Shown: positions 35,096 through 46,169 of the stretch, in pieces
How the letters are laid out: each line of letters opens with the position of its first letter
Position numbering within the stretch: position 1 is the stretch's first letter
Source of the DNA: Thereva unica
Lineage: Eukaryota; Arthropoda; Insecta; Diptera; Therevidae
DNA length: 64,000 bases
Assembly: GCA_949987705.1 (NCBI GenBank)
Contig: OX465283.1
Location: forward strand, 2,398,207-2,462,206
Direction of reading: 5' to 3'
Made by a program: the position numbers and the translations under genes
The notes under the pieces: generated by a model
Databases searched by the model: none
What the model saw: only the letters and a program-made list of their open reading frames with translations
Told to the model about the DNA's origin: nothing

Positions 35096-35354
35096 CTGGC
35101 TTTGTATTCGCGTAGTAAACTTTCTGAGATAGGTTCCAGCTTGTCTTTTCTATAGGTTGTGAAAGAAAGTTTTATATCCTATAAGGAATAATAAAATCCC
35201 CATATACATAGGTTTCACAGCGTAGCTTATCCTTTTTCTTATGGTTGGGCAAATTACGGCTTCCTTCCAAGCGTTCGTCAGGCATTCCTTCTTCCATATC
35301 TTCGTGAACAATGCGTGCAATTTTTCTACTCTTTCATCGATTCCCCGGGGGCTT
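35096..35354. other. Unassigned spacer between LINE fragments
   Basis: No motif recognised on either strand. Confidence 0.35.
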
Positions 35355-35356
35355 TG

Positions 35357-35645
35357 TCATTGGGTGCGTGAGGAGATGGAGATTAACCTTGTGTTTGAAC
35401 TTTTGGATGTTCTATGAGTTCGGGAATACTGACTGTGGGAGGTTGTTCTACAGTCGAGTTGTTCTCGAAAAGAACGAGTTTCTAAACTGATGTGTGCGGG
35501 AAAATATGGGCTATATAGACAGTGGGGACGAGCCGAAAGGGCTAGTCTTGTGTTGGGGGAAAACATTTCCGTCGGGGCAGGCGGTTATTTCGGTGGAATA
35601 GTCGTTGTGGTGCGAGAAAAACGTCGAGCTTACCACCATTCCTTT
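35357..35645 (-). pseudogene. Jockey-like LINE ORF2 C-terminal fragment
   Basis: The minus strand encodes EQLDCRTTSHSQYSRTHRTS and KSSNTRLISI, which align with QQLDCGTAFRSQYFRTPTTS-KNSNAEFIAI of the copy at 15.6 kb. An HTSLETRSFREQ-like stretch precedes it. Only the last ~90 residues remain, with frameshifts. The fragment is in the opposite orientation to the Jockey-like piece at 34040-35030, so they are separate insertions. Confidence 0.75.
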
Positions 35646-35654
35646 ACTACTGGT

Positions 35655-36115
35655 GAGGTTGGATGATGGTTGCCTATTGTTCCCATATACTGAACCTCCT
35701 TGGCGATCTTAGCGTTGAAGTCGCGAAACGTCATTTTTATATCATCCGAGGGTATATAGTCGAATATCCTCATGAGATCCTGATAAAAGTCACCGTTTTT
35801 TTGTTCAGGTTTTTCTTACTTTGCGTTGACTATGGATATGGTGCGAAATTTTGAATTTTTGCACAATCTCTCACTAATGAGCTGGAAGTCCAGAATTTGG
35901 GGCTTTACAGATTTATCAATTTCTAAAACTACTTCGAATTGACGTGTCCCTGTTGTGCTTCCACTTGAAAGGAGGGTATGAGTTCTAACATCTCTTATAA
36001 CTTTGCTGGTCAACCTTGTTTCTTGCAATGCTGTACCTAGTTCCAAGAATAGAGATCTTAGGCTCCTGCTCTGTTCATTGTCCTTACGTTCCAAGTAGCC
36101 AAATCAAAGTTCATA
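35655..36115 (-). pseudogene. RTE-like LINE endonuclease fragment
   Basis: The frame contains LQETRLTSKVIRDVRTHTLL (QET-L block with the catalytic Glu), SSGSTTGTRQFEVVLEIDKS, and FRTISIVNAK. Beyond a shift it contains YIPSDDIKMTFRDFNAKIAK, which corresponds to the endonuclease D-N block (usually GDFNAKIG). It is homologous to the endonuclease at 44430-44950. The RT domain is absent, and the fragment abuts a Jockey tail at about 35645. Confidence 0.8.
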
Positions 36116-38320
36116 TTTCGTCGCTTGAGTCTTAGCCGTGTGTTCAATCTGCTCCGAGGCCTTCTTAGTGCATTCGTAACAGTATTTATATTTTTATACA
36201 TTTTCTTAATAATATTAACAATCTAGGTTTAAATTGGTTGACCTGTTAGTTCCGTGATGCTGCTTGCACATGACTGAAAACACAAATGTCAAACAACAAA
36301 AATGGCACCCACAGCGCCAAAACAGTGCTGCCTTATTTGAACAATCTGGAAGAAATTTTTATTGATCTTACAAAAACTCAATAAACCCAATATTTTATCA
36401 CCTTATAAACGAAAACCATAATCATTTCAACACATAACTTCTATTCGGCAATAAATCGTTTCCTTAATATTTCATAAATATTTATAAAAAGTGAATGCCA
36501 AGCACAATTTGTTCTGGTAGCCACAAATTATTGAAGAAAAAAAGAGAAAAACATCATAATTAAACAAACACGGTTTTTAATAAACGATTTTCACCAATGT
36601 CATAAATTTCGGACTCCTTTAGTCCGAAATCGGTTCATTCATAACGCGACGCCAATTAAGCATTCTGAGCGACAGAAGAATTGACGTCCGACGACCTCAT
36701 AACTCTAAAATCGGGCTCCAAATCTGGTTCCATTATCACTGCGCCTTAACGCCTACACTTTTAATATGATTTTTTGTGTTGTCGAAATTATTTATAAGCA
36801 GGTGATAATATTAGCATAAAAATGTCTACCGAACCCAATTTGAGGCGTTTTTTGTTGTGTTTTGCAGTTGGAGAAAACATCGAGGAAATTTATTCAGATA
36901 ACACCGGAGTTGCTCCAATTTTTCGTGTCGTATATTTTTCGTGTGAATCTCGCACATAATTCAAGGTCATTACGTAAATCGCAGCGCCATCTGTAAAAAA
37001 AAACACCTTTTGGGTTTTTACCTGTGGAGCATGTAATAAAGCATACTTCAATAAATCACGGAGGTGAAATAATTGCGATATAAAAAAGAGAGACGTGTTG
37101 CCCAAGCCCGGCATTATGCAAAAAATCAAAGCTCTTTCCTAAGACAAATGGCGGGGCTAAATTGCCGGTCAAGAGTTGAATATCACCTGTTGACCGCGGC
37201 CATCATTAATCTTCGGACAGCAATTCAGCATCTGTGTGTGCCCGTTGAATAGGCAAATTCCAAGGAAACTAGTTAACAAAACCGAAAACAAAACGACGGA
37301 CAGACACACTCCGAAAAACACAACTGATTTGTCCGAAATTCGGATTTGGCAATTTGGCGATTGTGCCAAATGCAGATCTGGCGAACTTTCGTTACGTCAA
37401 AGGTACAGCGACGTCGACGCGCCGTCAATCAATAATAACAATTGTAGCCAGCGGCGGCGCCTATCGCTTCGTGCGCCGCCGCTGCTGAATCACGGTGACA
37501 TCGGTCACTGCTGATTAAGAAGAAGAGAAATGCGCCGCGATTGGCACGTGGATTGTGTGCGAGGTCCGCAGTGTTTTTTCTTTCTTCAAATTAATATTTT
37601 ATAACCACCGCTGCGGCATCAATAACCGAAGACGTGCCGCAACGTTTCTACTTTTTTCTATTACTTTTTGCTAATAAAAATGAAATTGATATTGCCTGCG
37701 GAGATGCCCGCGAGAGGAGCGAGTACAGGTGAATGTGCAATTTTGCGGACGTGCCATAAACTAAGGAAATAAGTGGATTCTTTCCGCGCGGAGAAAGGTC
37801 AGTTACGCTGGTTAGAATGTGCGGGGGAATGTGCTGCATTTGCATTCTGACAATTCCAAACTGTCATCCGTGCTTCTGTAAACGAAGGGGGCGGAGGTCC
37901 CGTTGTACACTTTCACGTATAGATGGAATCTGGTTTTGTTTTTGCGAAATGTTAATATATTCATTTTGATTGAGAGTGAACTGTCAAAGTGGATTAATAT
38001 GAAAAGAAAATTGGACTTTTATTGAGCGGTAAATCATCACTTTTAATATTCGCCGTGATTATGACAAACCGTTATAGAATGCGAGTGATGCCAGGCAGGG
38101 CGTTTTTTTGTTGCTAGTGGCTTTCTTGGATTTGAAATGGATTGTTTTGGTTTTTTGTGATTGTTTGACTAGACTTTTTTTGTAATGATAGTGTAAAGTA
38201 AAAGTTGCTTTCATTTTTGTTTTAAGTTAATTCGATGATATAGGGTTTGTTTAAAAGAAAATGGACGTTTAGTGTTGTGAGTGTAAAAAAAGTTGGATTG
38301 GTGTAAAATGAATAAGGAGA
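36116..38320. other. 2.2-kb repeat-poor block, no gene recognised
   Basis: About 36380-37860 lacks transposon similarity and alternates AT-rich with GC-rich segments, including GCGGCGGCGCC near 37451 and GCGCCGCCGCTGCTG near 37471. Small frames at 37169-37514 overlap on opposite strands and are not called. Candidate conserved non-coding DNA, by texture only. Confidence 0.35.
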
Positions 38321-38324
38321 ATGG

Positions 38325-38495
38325 CAGGATTTTCAATGGCAGACCATCAGGAAAAAGAAGCGCTAGACTAGAAATAGGTGGATGGATGACATGCTAGAAG
38401 ATATACGAACACTTCGAGTCCTATAAGCACTGCAGTGCCACGATCAACCATTGAAAGCGAAGCTGTGAAGTGGGTTGAAAGGTACAGAGACTAGG
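38325..38495 (+). pseudogene. LINE ORF2 C-terminal tail, short fragment
   Basis: One frame reads RNRWMDDMLEDIRTLRVL and then QCHDQPLKAKL. The RWMDD--EDI--L signature is typical of the last 60 residues of several LINE ORF2 proteins. The preceding GRPSGKRSAR is in another frame. No other part of the element is recognised, so family assignment is open. Confidence 0.45.
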
Positions 38496-38799
38496 CCATT
38501 TATGAAAATTAGTGCTGACTCCTGGAGACACCCGAAGAAATGATATGTTGAAAAGAAAACTTTCGACATAGTTCTGAGTCAATACGAAGAACTCGGAATT
38601 TATCTAACATAGCATGGTGCCAAACCCTATCAGCTTGGAGATGGCTAGATCCACCATAGAGAAAAATCACTGCTGCTGTTGAAGTCAAAAATGCTTTTAA
38701 ACCAGCAAGAGGGAGCAAAATAGTAGAAGCGAAAGTCGCTTTATTGTGATTTCTAAGGTTTCCGTCCTTAGCCTTTTCCTGTAGTTCACAATGTGTTGA
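38496..38799. other. Unassigned, possibly upstream part of the R1-like LINE
   Basis: The 118-codon minus-strand frame over this region is antisense to the R1-like fragment that follows and is not called. No clear RT block is seen here. Confidence 0.35.
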
Positions 38800-39560
38800 A
38801 GCTATGTCTTCCAAAAAGGAAGTAGTTGCGAACGGGTTTGCGGATGGTATCGAGGTTGTGGTCATAGGACGACGCCTCGGTGGGATCGAATTGTATTCGC
38901 ATCTGGGAGATGAAAGCGTGACTAGAAAGCGCTGGTCTGAAGCTTGCTGAGCATAAAACTGAAGCTGTGTTGATTAGTAAACGGAGAAAGCCAGTGTCCG
39001 TAAGGATCAAGGAATGGGAGCAGGCCATTTACTAACAGCCCGTTCTAAGGTACCTGAGACTGAGGCATACTGGATAAAGCGTTCGCTATTTCTACAGCCC
39101 TTGCAAGAATGCTGCCCAATATGGGGCCCTAGACCGAATCGCCCCCTCCTTATGTGGAGGGTGGTTAGCTCAATACTACTAGGCAACGACAGTGTGGGCG
39201 TTTAACAGGACCGTTCACAGCAGAAAATGGAGGGGCGCATGCAGGCAAAGTGCCCTCCGCGTGTTCAGCACATACAGGACCACGTCCCAATGATGCGGCG
39301 TACGTGATTGCGGGGATGATCCCCTTAGACGTACTGGCGAGAGAAGGGGTGAATTTAAAAACTCATCATTGCCGCACGAATGCAGAATTTCGAAATCACG
39401 CACAGTCTGCCTCTCTACGTCATAGAATAGCGAGCCTAAAATTGCAGATTGCCGCTGCTAGTGCTTAACGGAATGGCAGGGGAAGTGGGACGATCCTATT
39501 AAGTGGGGAGATTGGATATGAGGACATAGTAGCCCTAACAAGGCATCCCGCTTGCTTAAC
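38800..39560 (+). pseudogene. R1-like LINE: end of RT and C-terminal region
   Basis: GFADGIEVVVIGRRLG near 38835 corresponds to the catalytic F-A-D-D block, with the second Asp replaced by Gly. LAEHKTEAVLISKRRKP (38942 onward) is the next RT block and is characteristic of R1-type elements. After shifts, AYVIAGMIPLDVLAREGVNL (39297-39357) matches the R1 C-terminal domain, and WQGKWDDPIKWGDWI near 39474 the final block. The copy is broken by several frameshifts. The loss of a catalytic Asp and the stops make it inactive. Confidence 0.8.
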
Positions 39561-39574
39561 TGGTTAATAAAGAG

Positions 39575-39760
39575 GTACCAATGTTCCGCTTAGGTCGGGT
39601 CTTCACCTGGCGGACAAAGCACCTCTTTGTTCCCCTGGTAGTTGGTACTGCCTGCGACAACCTTTGTCGGCTCGTTAGTGGAATTCTATTGTTTCAGGAG
39701 GCATAACACTCCAACGAGGCTGCCTCCTGCTAACCCCGACTGTTGTGGCTCAGCCGGCTG
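39575..39760 (+). repeat. Dispersed repeat B, copy 3, most complete
   Basis: It contains TTCCGCTTAGGTCGGGTCTT, GGTACTGCCTGCGAC, then GTGGAATTCTATTG joined to TTTCAGGAGGCATAACACTC and a CGAGGCTGCCTCCTGCTAAC block. This joins the part seen at 6160-6235 with the core seen at 3825-3965. It lies between two LINE fragments. Confidence 0.7.
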
Positions 39761-39887
39761 CTAAAAAACTGAACTCATACAGCATCCAAGAGTTGGAAAG
39801 CAAGGCTCACTGCCTCCTCCTCATGCAACCTCCAGACTACCCTTCACCTATTAGATATACCTTTTTTCTATGTGCGAGCTAATCTTA

Positions 39888-39960
39888 CTACTAGACATGG
39901 CACCATGAAGTCAACAACATGACAAACTGCTTGTATAAACGGGTCTAAATGGTGACACCT
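39888..39960 (+). repeat. LINE 3'-end motif, copy 5
   Basis: It reads CTAGACATGGCACCATGAAG, then CAACATGACAAACTGCTTGTA and a GGTGACACC end. No ORF2 remnant is recognised directly upstream; repeat B lies there instead. Confidence 0.6.
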
Positions 39961-40023
39961 AAGCATCGCCGATCACAGGGGGCAATAGGAAGATGTGGTC
40001 CGAGGATATGAGGAGGAAAGTGA

Positions 40024-40660
40024 TTGCGAGAAAAACTTTTTGGGATACACTGGGATGTCAAGAGTAATGAAGCTGCGGAGATGGTCGTGAGGAAGGAGTC
40101 TGAGACGCTGGCCTTGGCGACCCTTATGAGGCATCTAATGGTCCATATCCAAGTCCCTGGTATAGGAACTAGACTGAACCTAGCCTATTGGGAATTACTC
40201 TTAGATCCTAGACAGGCTAAAGAACTAATAAGACCCTTTAGTTTAAGGGGCGTTATCACTCTAAACAGAGCGGACCTTAGGCTATTTGTGACATATCTCA
40301 CTGGCCAAATACGGCTGCGGAATCGCCGCTACAACCTATCACTGTCTCAGAAGACGAGTGCCGATTCTACATGGATGGTGAGGAAACTTCCACACATGTT
40401 CTCTTTGAATGTCCTGCTCTGATCTGGCTTGGAGAAGAACGATTCTCATAGGCCCCTGTGCTGAAAGTCGAGCAATTCGACTAAAAAGTCACTTTCTTCA
40501 GCTCAAACGACGTGTCACGTCATACGACCCGACTTTCAGCACAGTGGCCACAGATATTCTGAACCCTGTTCAAGTCCGGTCTTCTTCAATAAAAGACCTT
40601 GCCATTGTCCGGAGGGCTGACAGTGGGTATGTCCAGAAAAAGTCTAAATTGGTATCGCTA
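40024..40660 (+). pseudogene. LOA/R1-like LINE: RNase H end and C-terminal domain, with a MITE inside
   Basis: HWDVKSNEAAEMVVRKESET is the end of an RNase H domain (G-H-W-V-GNE-AD pattern). YWELLLDPRQAKELIRPFSL, LNRADLRLFVTYLTGQIRLR and, after a frameshift, SEDECRFYMDGEETSTHVLF follow; the last is a Cys/His-containing C-terminal block ending in ECPAL near 40427. The remaining tail, DILNPVQVRSSSIKDLAIV, resumes after the MITE at 40451-40549. RNase H domains after the RT are known in I and LOA clade elements. The same clade occurs at 59880-61450. Confidence 0.8.
40451..40549. mobile_element. Palindromic MITE, best-preserved copy (99 bp)
   Basis: It runs from GGCCCCTGTGCTGAAAGTCG to CGACTTTCAGCACAGTGGCC: a terminal inverted repeat of about 20 bases with one mismatch. 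The middle, AAAGTCACTTTCTTCAGCTC then AAACGACGTGTCACGTCA, is shared with the copies at 16.5-16.8 and 45.9-46.2 kb. It interrupts the C-terminal tail of a LOA/R1-like LINE. No coding capacity. Target duplication not clear. Confidence 0.85.
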
Positions 40661-42735
40661 CCCACCGTATAGGTTTCCCCCGTATTTTAAAAACCCTTGA
40701 AAGTTGATAGTGATTAAAAATGCAAATTATACAGAACCTTCACATCATTCAATCGATAATTTTAAGAGCACTTAAGACCATCGAAGGTTGCAAGGTAATT
40801 TCTATAATAGATGGCGTTTAGCACAATTTCTATTCACATTCAATAATTATGGATTCTTTATTTTCTTCACATAAAGCGAGCCCATTTATTCTTCACTTAA
40901 CAGCTCAAAGGTTATAATACATCTCAAAATCTGAACTATTACTACAAATGTTCAGAAAAATCCAAGGCAATGAGAATTGTAATAAGCGACATCTGTTTGT
41001 TAATGCACTCATTAATTTCCCTCGCATGTCAATTAAGACGTTTTTATTGCGTTAATGGATTCTTATTTATTGTAAATTAGTTCCTTGTTATAAATTGCGA
41101 ACGAAAGGGCACATCGAAGTTACTCCATTGTGATTTCCAGCTCCACCGGTATCTAGCTGGCTCCCAACAAGCAATATCATAAAATTATGGCAAAGTTTTT
41201 GGAAAATGCCACACGGCAGACCGAAAAACCTGATGACCCCCAACGACATCTACTCGGCAATTTGTCATTCTTGAGATTTCGTAAGATTTTAATCCGTTTC
41301 CAATGCACTCTCGTGCAGATTGTGGATATGGCGTTGTCCAATTTCGCAGTCGAAACTCCCAGGTCATAAACTGCTCATACTTAAGCACACAGTGCGCAAC
41401 TCGTCCAGGCAGAAGTCAATTGCGCAATTTGATCGGCAGAATTCCCTGGGGTATGCGCGCATGCGTATATGGCCGCCTTGTGGATTAAATCTCACCTGGA
41501 TCATAACGATTATACAAGGGCTCCAGGTGTGTAACGCAGCATTTATTAACGTATGTCATCGGAATCCCACATGCGATGACTTCTTCGGCTGTAAAAATTT
41601 ACCTTTTATGGTCGCCGGTTAACCGCGGCGCTGCCGGCTTATTTTATGTGTGGCTGGGATTATTCGCCGCGAGTTTTTAATGCACCATCGGCCGCGAGAT
41701 CGCACAGCATCAATCCGAGTGAAGAATGGTTTGGTTTTATTTTCGGTCACGATCTTGTTTGTTATTCATTGGAAAAAGGTTGGCGGCGTTGGTGACATTA
41801 TCTAGATGCGATCTCGTCAATGGCCCCCAGACCTTAAATGGCGAGCTTTAATCAAATTTCGATTCGTTTTGCTTCGCATTTTTCGACTTGTTTTTCGATA
41901 AAGCAATATTCGAAAATTTATGTTTTCGTTTTGTAGTTGCCAAACGCTGAACGCTACGAGGTGGCTTTGACGTGGGCGCAAAATAGTTTAGAACTCGTCG
42001 ATGCGTCGATTGACTTCACTTTATAGAATTTTAGAGGTGACACTCCGCGGTGATGTTTCACTAATAGATTCCTGCGCGATGTTGTTGTTTACTATTTTAG
42101 CTGAAATCCCCATACACGCAAAGCTCAATTATTCAGTAATTGATTACTAGTACGAGTTTTTGCTGCCAGACATCAATGCTCGAATCGGTCGAAACTCGTT
42201 TCTGCGATGGTTTTGCTAATCAGCTTTTATGTTGCATCTGCGAATTGTAAATCGAATGACGTGCTGTATTTTTTTAGAAAACATTCAGTTTAATTGAAGA
42301 TTTCATGGTTTTGTGAAATGTTTGGAGTTTAGAGGATGAAATTGAATGTAAAGCGTCATAACTCAGAGATATTGTCATGCGAAATTCCAGCACTGCAACA
42401 TATCGTCAGAATTTTTATTGCAGGCTAATAGATACTTTCGATGTTAGCCTTGTAATTTGATAGAGGTAAGAGACTACTAAGTACTAACTGCACAGTAAGC
42501 AATAGTTTTAGCGACAGGACTTACTAACTTTATGCTTAGAATTCCAAATCTAACTCAGGGTCATTTACTTTGAAAGGTTTCTGCAGGGCACTTTGGCATA
42601 AGAGTTACTGCATAGGTAGGCGTTTTTTTGTACCTATGGTGGCTTGTGACGAACTTTTTCTATAAACGATGTTCTTATCGCGTAAACCAGTGAAAATGCG
42701 GACCCAAAGCCAAAAGCATTGGAGGAACCCCCACT
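40661..42735. other. 2-kb repeat-poor block, no gene recognised
   Basis: From about 40690 to 42700 no transposon is seen. Overlapping frames at 41185-41622 on both strands show no motif or splice context. Candidate conserved non-coding DNA by texture, unproven. Confidence 0.35.
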
Positions 42736-42739
42736 ACCG

Positions 42740-42850
42740 TTCTCCAGTTCTGTGTTATCGTAGAAGTTGGTGTCAATCTTGACAAAACAGTTCTGGAAAC
42801 ATTAAACAACTTTTCCCGTATCAAGGACTTGCTCTCTTAACGCAAACCTA
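42740..42850 (+). pseudogene. Tiny R1/LOA-like RT fragment
   Basis: VGVNLDKTVLETLNN is encoded at about 42767-42811. The DNA GTCAATCTTGACAAAACAGT matches GTATCAATCTCGACAAAACGG at 18575, which lies in an R1/LOA-like fragment. Too short for firm assignment, but the DNA match makes common origin likely. Confidence 0.4.
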
Positions 42851-43062
42851 TAGTCTTGTCACATTAAACCATGTAGTCACTGCTGACAGTAGTCTGTCTG
42901 TATGTTTGTCTGTTCCAATTACAATGAATAGCCACTATTTCTTTTTTCTACTGTAACTTTTGTAAAAACAAAAGCGTCGTGGTACCAGGGCGGGTTTTTT
43001 CGTTTTCTTTTCAATCGATGTATGAAGTTGAAATACAAAGTGTGAAATAACTGTTTTTGCTT
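42851..43062. other. Unassigned
   Basis: Contains only a motif-less 81-codon minus-strand frame overlapping the LINE end that follows. Confidence 0.35.
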
Positions 43063-43064
43063 TT

Positions 43065-44960
43065 TTGTTGTAGGTAATATTTTAGTTCCGCCATCAATGG
43101 CCACCGCCACCAATGGCGCTACAGCCCAAATCGAGCCTTGGCCTCCTCTAGGGCGTTTCTCCAAGTTTGACGATTGCTTGCAGCAGCTTTCCAGTTCCGA
43201 ATTCTGGGCATATTCTCTGCGTCAGCCGTTACAGAGTCCATCCAACTCCTCTAGTCTATTTCTGCAATTTCTGCCACCATGAGCCGTTTTAGAATACGAC
43301 TGTCAGCCATTCTGATTACGTGGCCGGCTAGTCTTAGTCTGTTGATTGTTATAAACGTTGAGAGTGCTGGGTCGTCAAAAATTTCATACAACTCGTTGTA
43401 TCTCCTTCGTGCCTTCGTCATATTCCATCCTCTCTCGTTGGGCCTGTTACGCATCTGAGAACTTTCCTTTCAAACCTGTTGCGTCTATATCTTGCGTCAT
43501 AGCCCAAGTCTCGCCGCCATAGCATAGTACTGGTCGAATTACTGTTTTGTAGAGTGAAAGACTCTATTAGCCAGTAGTATTCGTCTGGTTATTTCTTCTT
43601 TTTCTTCGCTTCTTTTTGTGATAGTAGACCCAAGGTAGACTGTTTTATCGACTACTTCTAGGTTATGTTCGTCGTTGGTTATATTTCTTCCCATTCTAAA
43701 TCTTCCAGCTCTGGATTGTTGCATCACCTTTGTTTTCTCTTCGTTGATATTCAGCCCTATGTCCTTGGCCGCCTCCTTAAGTCTACAGACTTCTTTTGCT
43801 GCCAAGAAGGACCTTCCCACGATGTTAACGTCATCCGCATATCCACTGCAGACTGCGTTACTTCTCTATATTGACGTTTTTCTTATTACCCATTCTAGGG
43901 CCAAGTTGAAAAGCATGGGGGCTAGTCCATCTCCTTGTCTAAGTCCTTGTCGCACTTCGAACTTTTCTGTTACTGCATTTTTGATCCTTACTTTCGCCAG
44001 TGCAGTGAGCTATTCGTTGCTCTCTTCTTTCTGCACAGCTTGTCTGCAGTTCTTCTTTTTAGTTTAAAGACTTCCATCCTTGCTCTTGTGGGCCTTGCGA
44101 TGTAGTCCCAGTGGCTCTGGTTTCGTTCTTCTAATGCGGCTCTACAATCCTGATCAAACCAGTCAGTTCTAGTCTGTCGGGGGCCAGCCTGTACCTAGGG
44201 TCTCTTCTGCTGCCTCTTTTACGCTGTTTTTCATTTTTTCCCATTTGATGTTGATGTCGGGCTCTTCTCCTACTCCTTCTCTCAGGTTTTGTACGATAGC
44301 ATTCTGATTAGGCATCTCTTCTTTCTCCTAGTTTTAGCTTGTCTATATTGTATCTTAGTTAAGTTTGCCCTCTGAGTTTTGGTCATTATCCGGGTTCTAA
44401 ATTTCACTTTGAAGAGATAGTGGTCCGAGCTACAGCACGCTCCTCTCATAGCTCTCACATCCAGTATACTCGTGGCCCCTCTGATTATTTGTTACTCCGT
44501 TTGGTGACTGCCACTTCATCTTATGAATATTTTTGTGCGGAAACATTTGAGAACTTACTACCATTTCCTCGTCCGTCTTGTCTTCTGTGGGCGCATGGAC
44601 GTTTATGAAACTAATGTTATGTTGTCTTGTTTTAATGCGAAGTGTATATATTTTATTTTTTACTGGCTTGAAGTCCAGTATCAGTGATTTCATTTTCTTT
44701 TCCACTATGATGGCAACTCCGTACTCTCTTCCTCCATTCGATGAACCACTGGAGAGCATCGTGTGGGCTCTAAGATCCATTATGCTACTGTGAGTCAATT
44801 TGGTTTCCTGTAAAGTGGTGATTGCTATGCCATATTTTTCCAGTAGTAATAAAAGCGAACGCAGAACCCGTCTTGCTGAGTGTTCTGATGCTCCAAGTCT
44901 CAAAATCAAATTTCATGTTTCGTTTCCTTGGCCGTTGTCGTTGGATCCGTCCTATCCGAG
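43065..44960 (-). pseudogene. RTE-like LINE with endonuclease, deleted RT and C-terminus
   Basis: Minus-strand order from 44960: MKFDFETWSIRTLSKTGSA, LQETKLTHSSIMDLRAHTML, SSGSSNGGREYGVAIIVEKK, and ISFINVHAPTEDKTDEE. These are the APE-type endonuclease with the catalytic Glu of QET present. A linker (WFDQDCRAALEERNQ-like near 44130) leads into RT block 4 (RQGLRQGDGLAPMLFNLALE at about 43950) and SGYADDVNIVG, so YADD is intact. IGLNINEEKTKVMQ, KTVYLGSTITKRSEEKEEIT and TINRLRLAGHVIRMADSR follow. The tail ASNRQTWRNALEEAKARFGL ends near 43090. RT fingers are deleted between about 44050 and 43985, and frameshifts are many. Confidence 0.88.
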
Positions 44961-45109
44961 GCCTGACTTGAGGATTCGTTAATGGTGGGTTGATACCCGT
45001 GAGTTCTTACTCCGACGCTTGCAGCTCCCACTTGCATGAGGTCTGAAATGCTGCCATTAAGACCGCAGCCAATGTTATGACGATATCGTCTGCTTAGCCC
45101 TATGAAGGC
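44961..45109. other. Unassigned spacer
   Basis: No feature recognised between the LINE 5' end and the Tc1 remnant. Confidence 0.35.
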
Positions 45110-45625
45110 GGTTCAAAAACACTTCCTCTTCTCTTCCCTAAGGTCATGAAAATAATAACTACACCCATCTGGTCCATCCAGGTTGGATTTTTCCATCTGA
45201 AACACGATTTTTCGCCAGACAAACAGTTTGACCTTGTATCACATTCCAAGCAATGTGTTCCTTTGCAAGTTCCAATTGTTTCTGCTTCCGTTTATCATTC
45301 AATGGTGGTGGTGAAATTTCATTCGCTTCAGATGTTTTGCATTTAAAATAACACGGCGGATAGTGGCCTTACTGGCAATAACAGCAGCTTGGAGGCCAAT
45401 TTTTTTTGTAGAAAAAGCCGAGTTGGAGGATAATAAAATTTTTTCGATAATCCTAAAGTGCCCTTGAACCCTTCCTTTATAATTACCGCCATAAGATTTT
45501 GTATCCTTCAAATAATTTAGTATGGCTTTGTGATCTTGTCCGATCTTACGAGCTATAATCCGACGGGTGATATCTAAAATTCATCACAATTCAGCAATTG
45601 GAAGTCTGTAACTGAATTCTGCAGT
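45110..45625 (-). pseudogene. Tc1-type transposase remnant, N-terminal half
   Basis: The minus strand reads LKDTKSYGGNYKGRVQGHFR, then a helix-turn-helix-like stretch (KKIGLQAAVIASKATIRRVI, NAKHLKRMKF). After a stop and shifts, KRKQKQLELAKEHIAWNV and finally SNLDGPDGCSYYFHDLREE at about 45125-45185. The last block is close to the (F)N-DGPDG--YYWHD-R signature after the first catalytic Asp (FSDE block) of Tc1 transposases; here the FSDE block is eroded. The second half with the remaining catalytic residues is missing, cut off near the LINE at 44960. No terminal repeats assigned. It lies 40 bp from the TA-flanked element at 45666, but a link is unproven. Confidence 0.7.
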
Positions 45626-45952
45626 GTGGATTTTGGAAATCACCCGACCTGAAAGCCCTTCATTACCCCGTTTTATGACTAGGTCCAACCCAGGTTCAAA
45701 CCAGTCATAAACGGGTCTCGAGTTGAATCTGGGTCTACTCAACTACGCTCTCCTACCTGTATCGAGTTGATAATTCGCCTCATATACGCGGGTTGAGTTG
45801 AAATTGGGTTGAAGTGGCAATTGTTTTGTTTGTACACCATCCGTGAAGTCCTCCTTCTGCGTTAGTTTTGTGCTCAGTTTTTTTGCTTGCACAGGAAAAT
45901 GAAAATTTCACACCAAAATTTGAGGTTATGTTTTGATTTCAGTTCAGCTCTG

Positions 45953-46047
45953 ACCCCTATGCTGGAAGTCGAGTCATGTGTTGTGACAAGTCGTTTGAGC
46001 TGAAGAAAGTGACTTTTCAGTCGAATTACGACTTTCAACATAGAGGG
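45953..46047. mobile_element. Palindromic MITE nested in a TIR element
   Basis: It runs from CCCCTATGCTGGAAGTCGAG to ACGACTTTCAACATAGAGGG, with AAGTCGTTTGAGCTGAAGAA inside. Same family as 40451-40549. It lies in the opposite internal orientation to its neighbour at 46077. Confidence 0.8.
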
Positions 46048-46076
46048 CTAAACTCAACTTAAAGATGCTACTATAA

Positions 46077-46169
46077 GCCCTGTGTTGAAAATCGTAATTC
46101 AACTGAAAAGTCACTTTCCTCAGCTAAAACGTATTGTTACGATACTCGACCCGACTTTCAGCACAGGGG
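46077..46169. mobile_element. Palindromic MITE nested in a TIR element, second copy
   Basis: It runs from GCCCTGTGTTGAAAATCG to CCGACTTTCAGCACAGGGG. The internal AAAAGTCACTTTCCTCAGCT is the reverse complement of the matching part of the copy 30 bp upstream. Confidence 0.8.
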
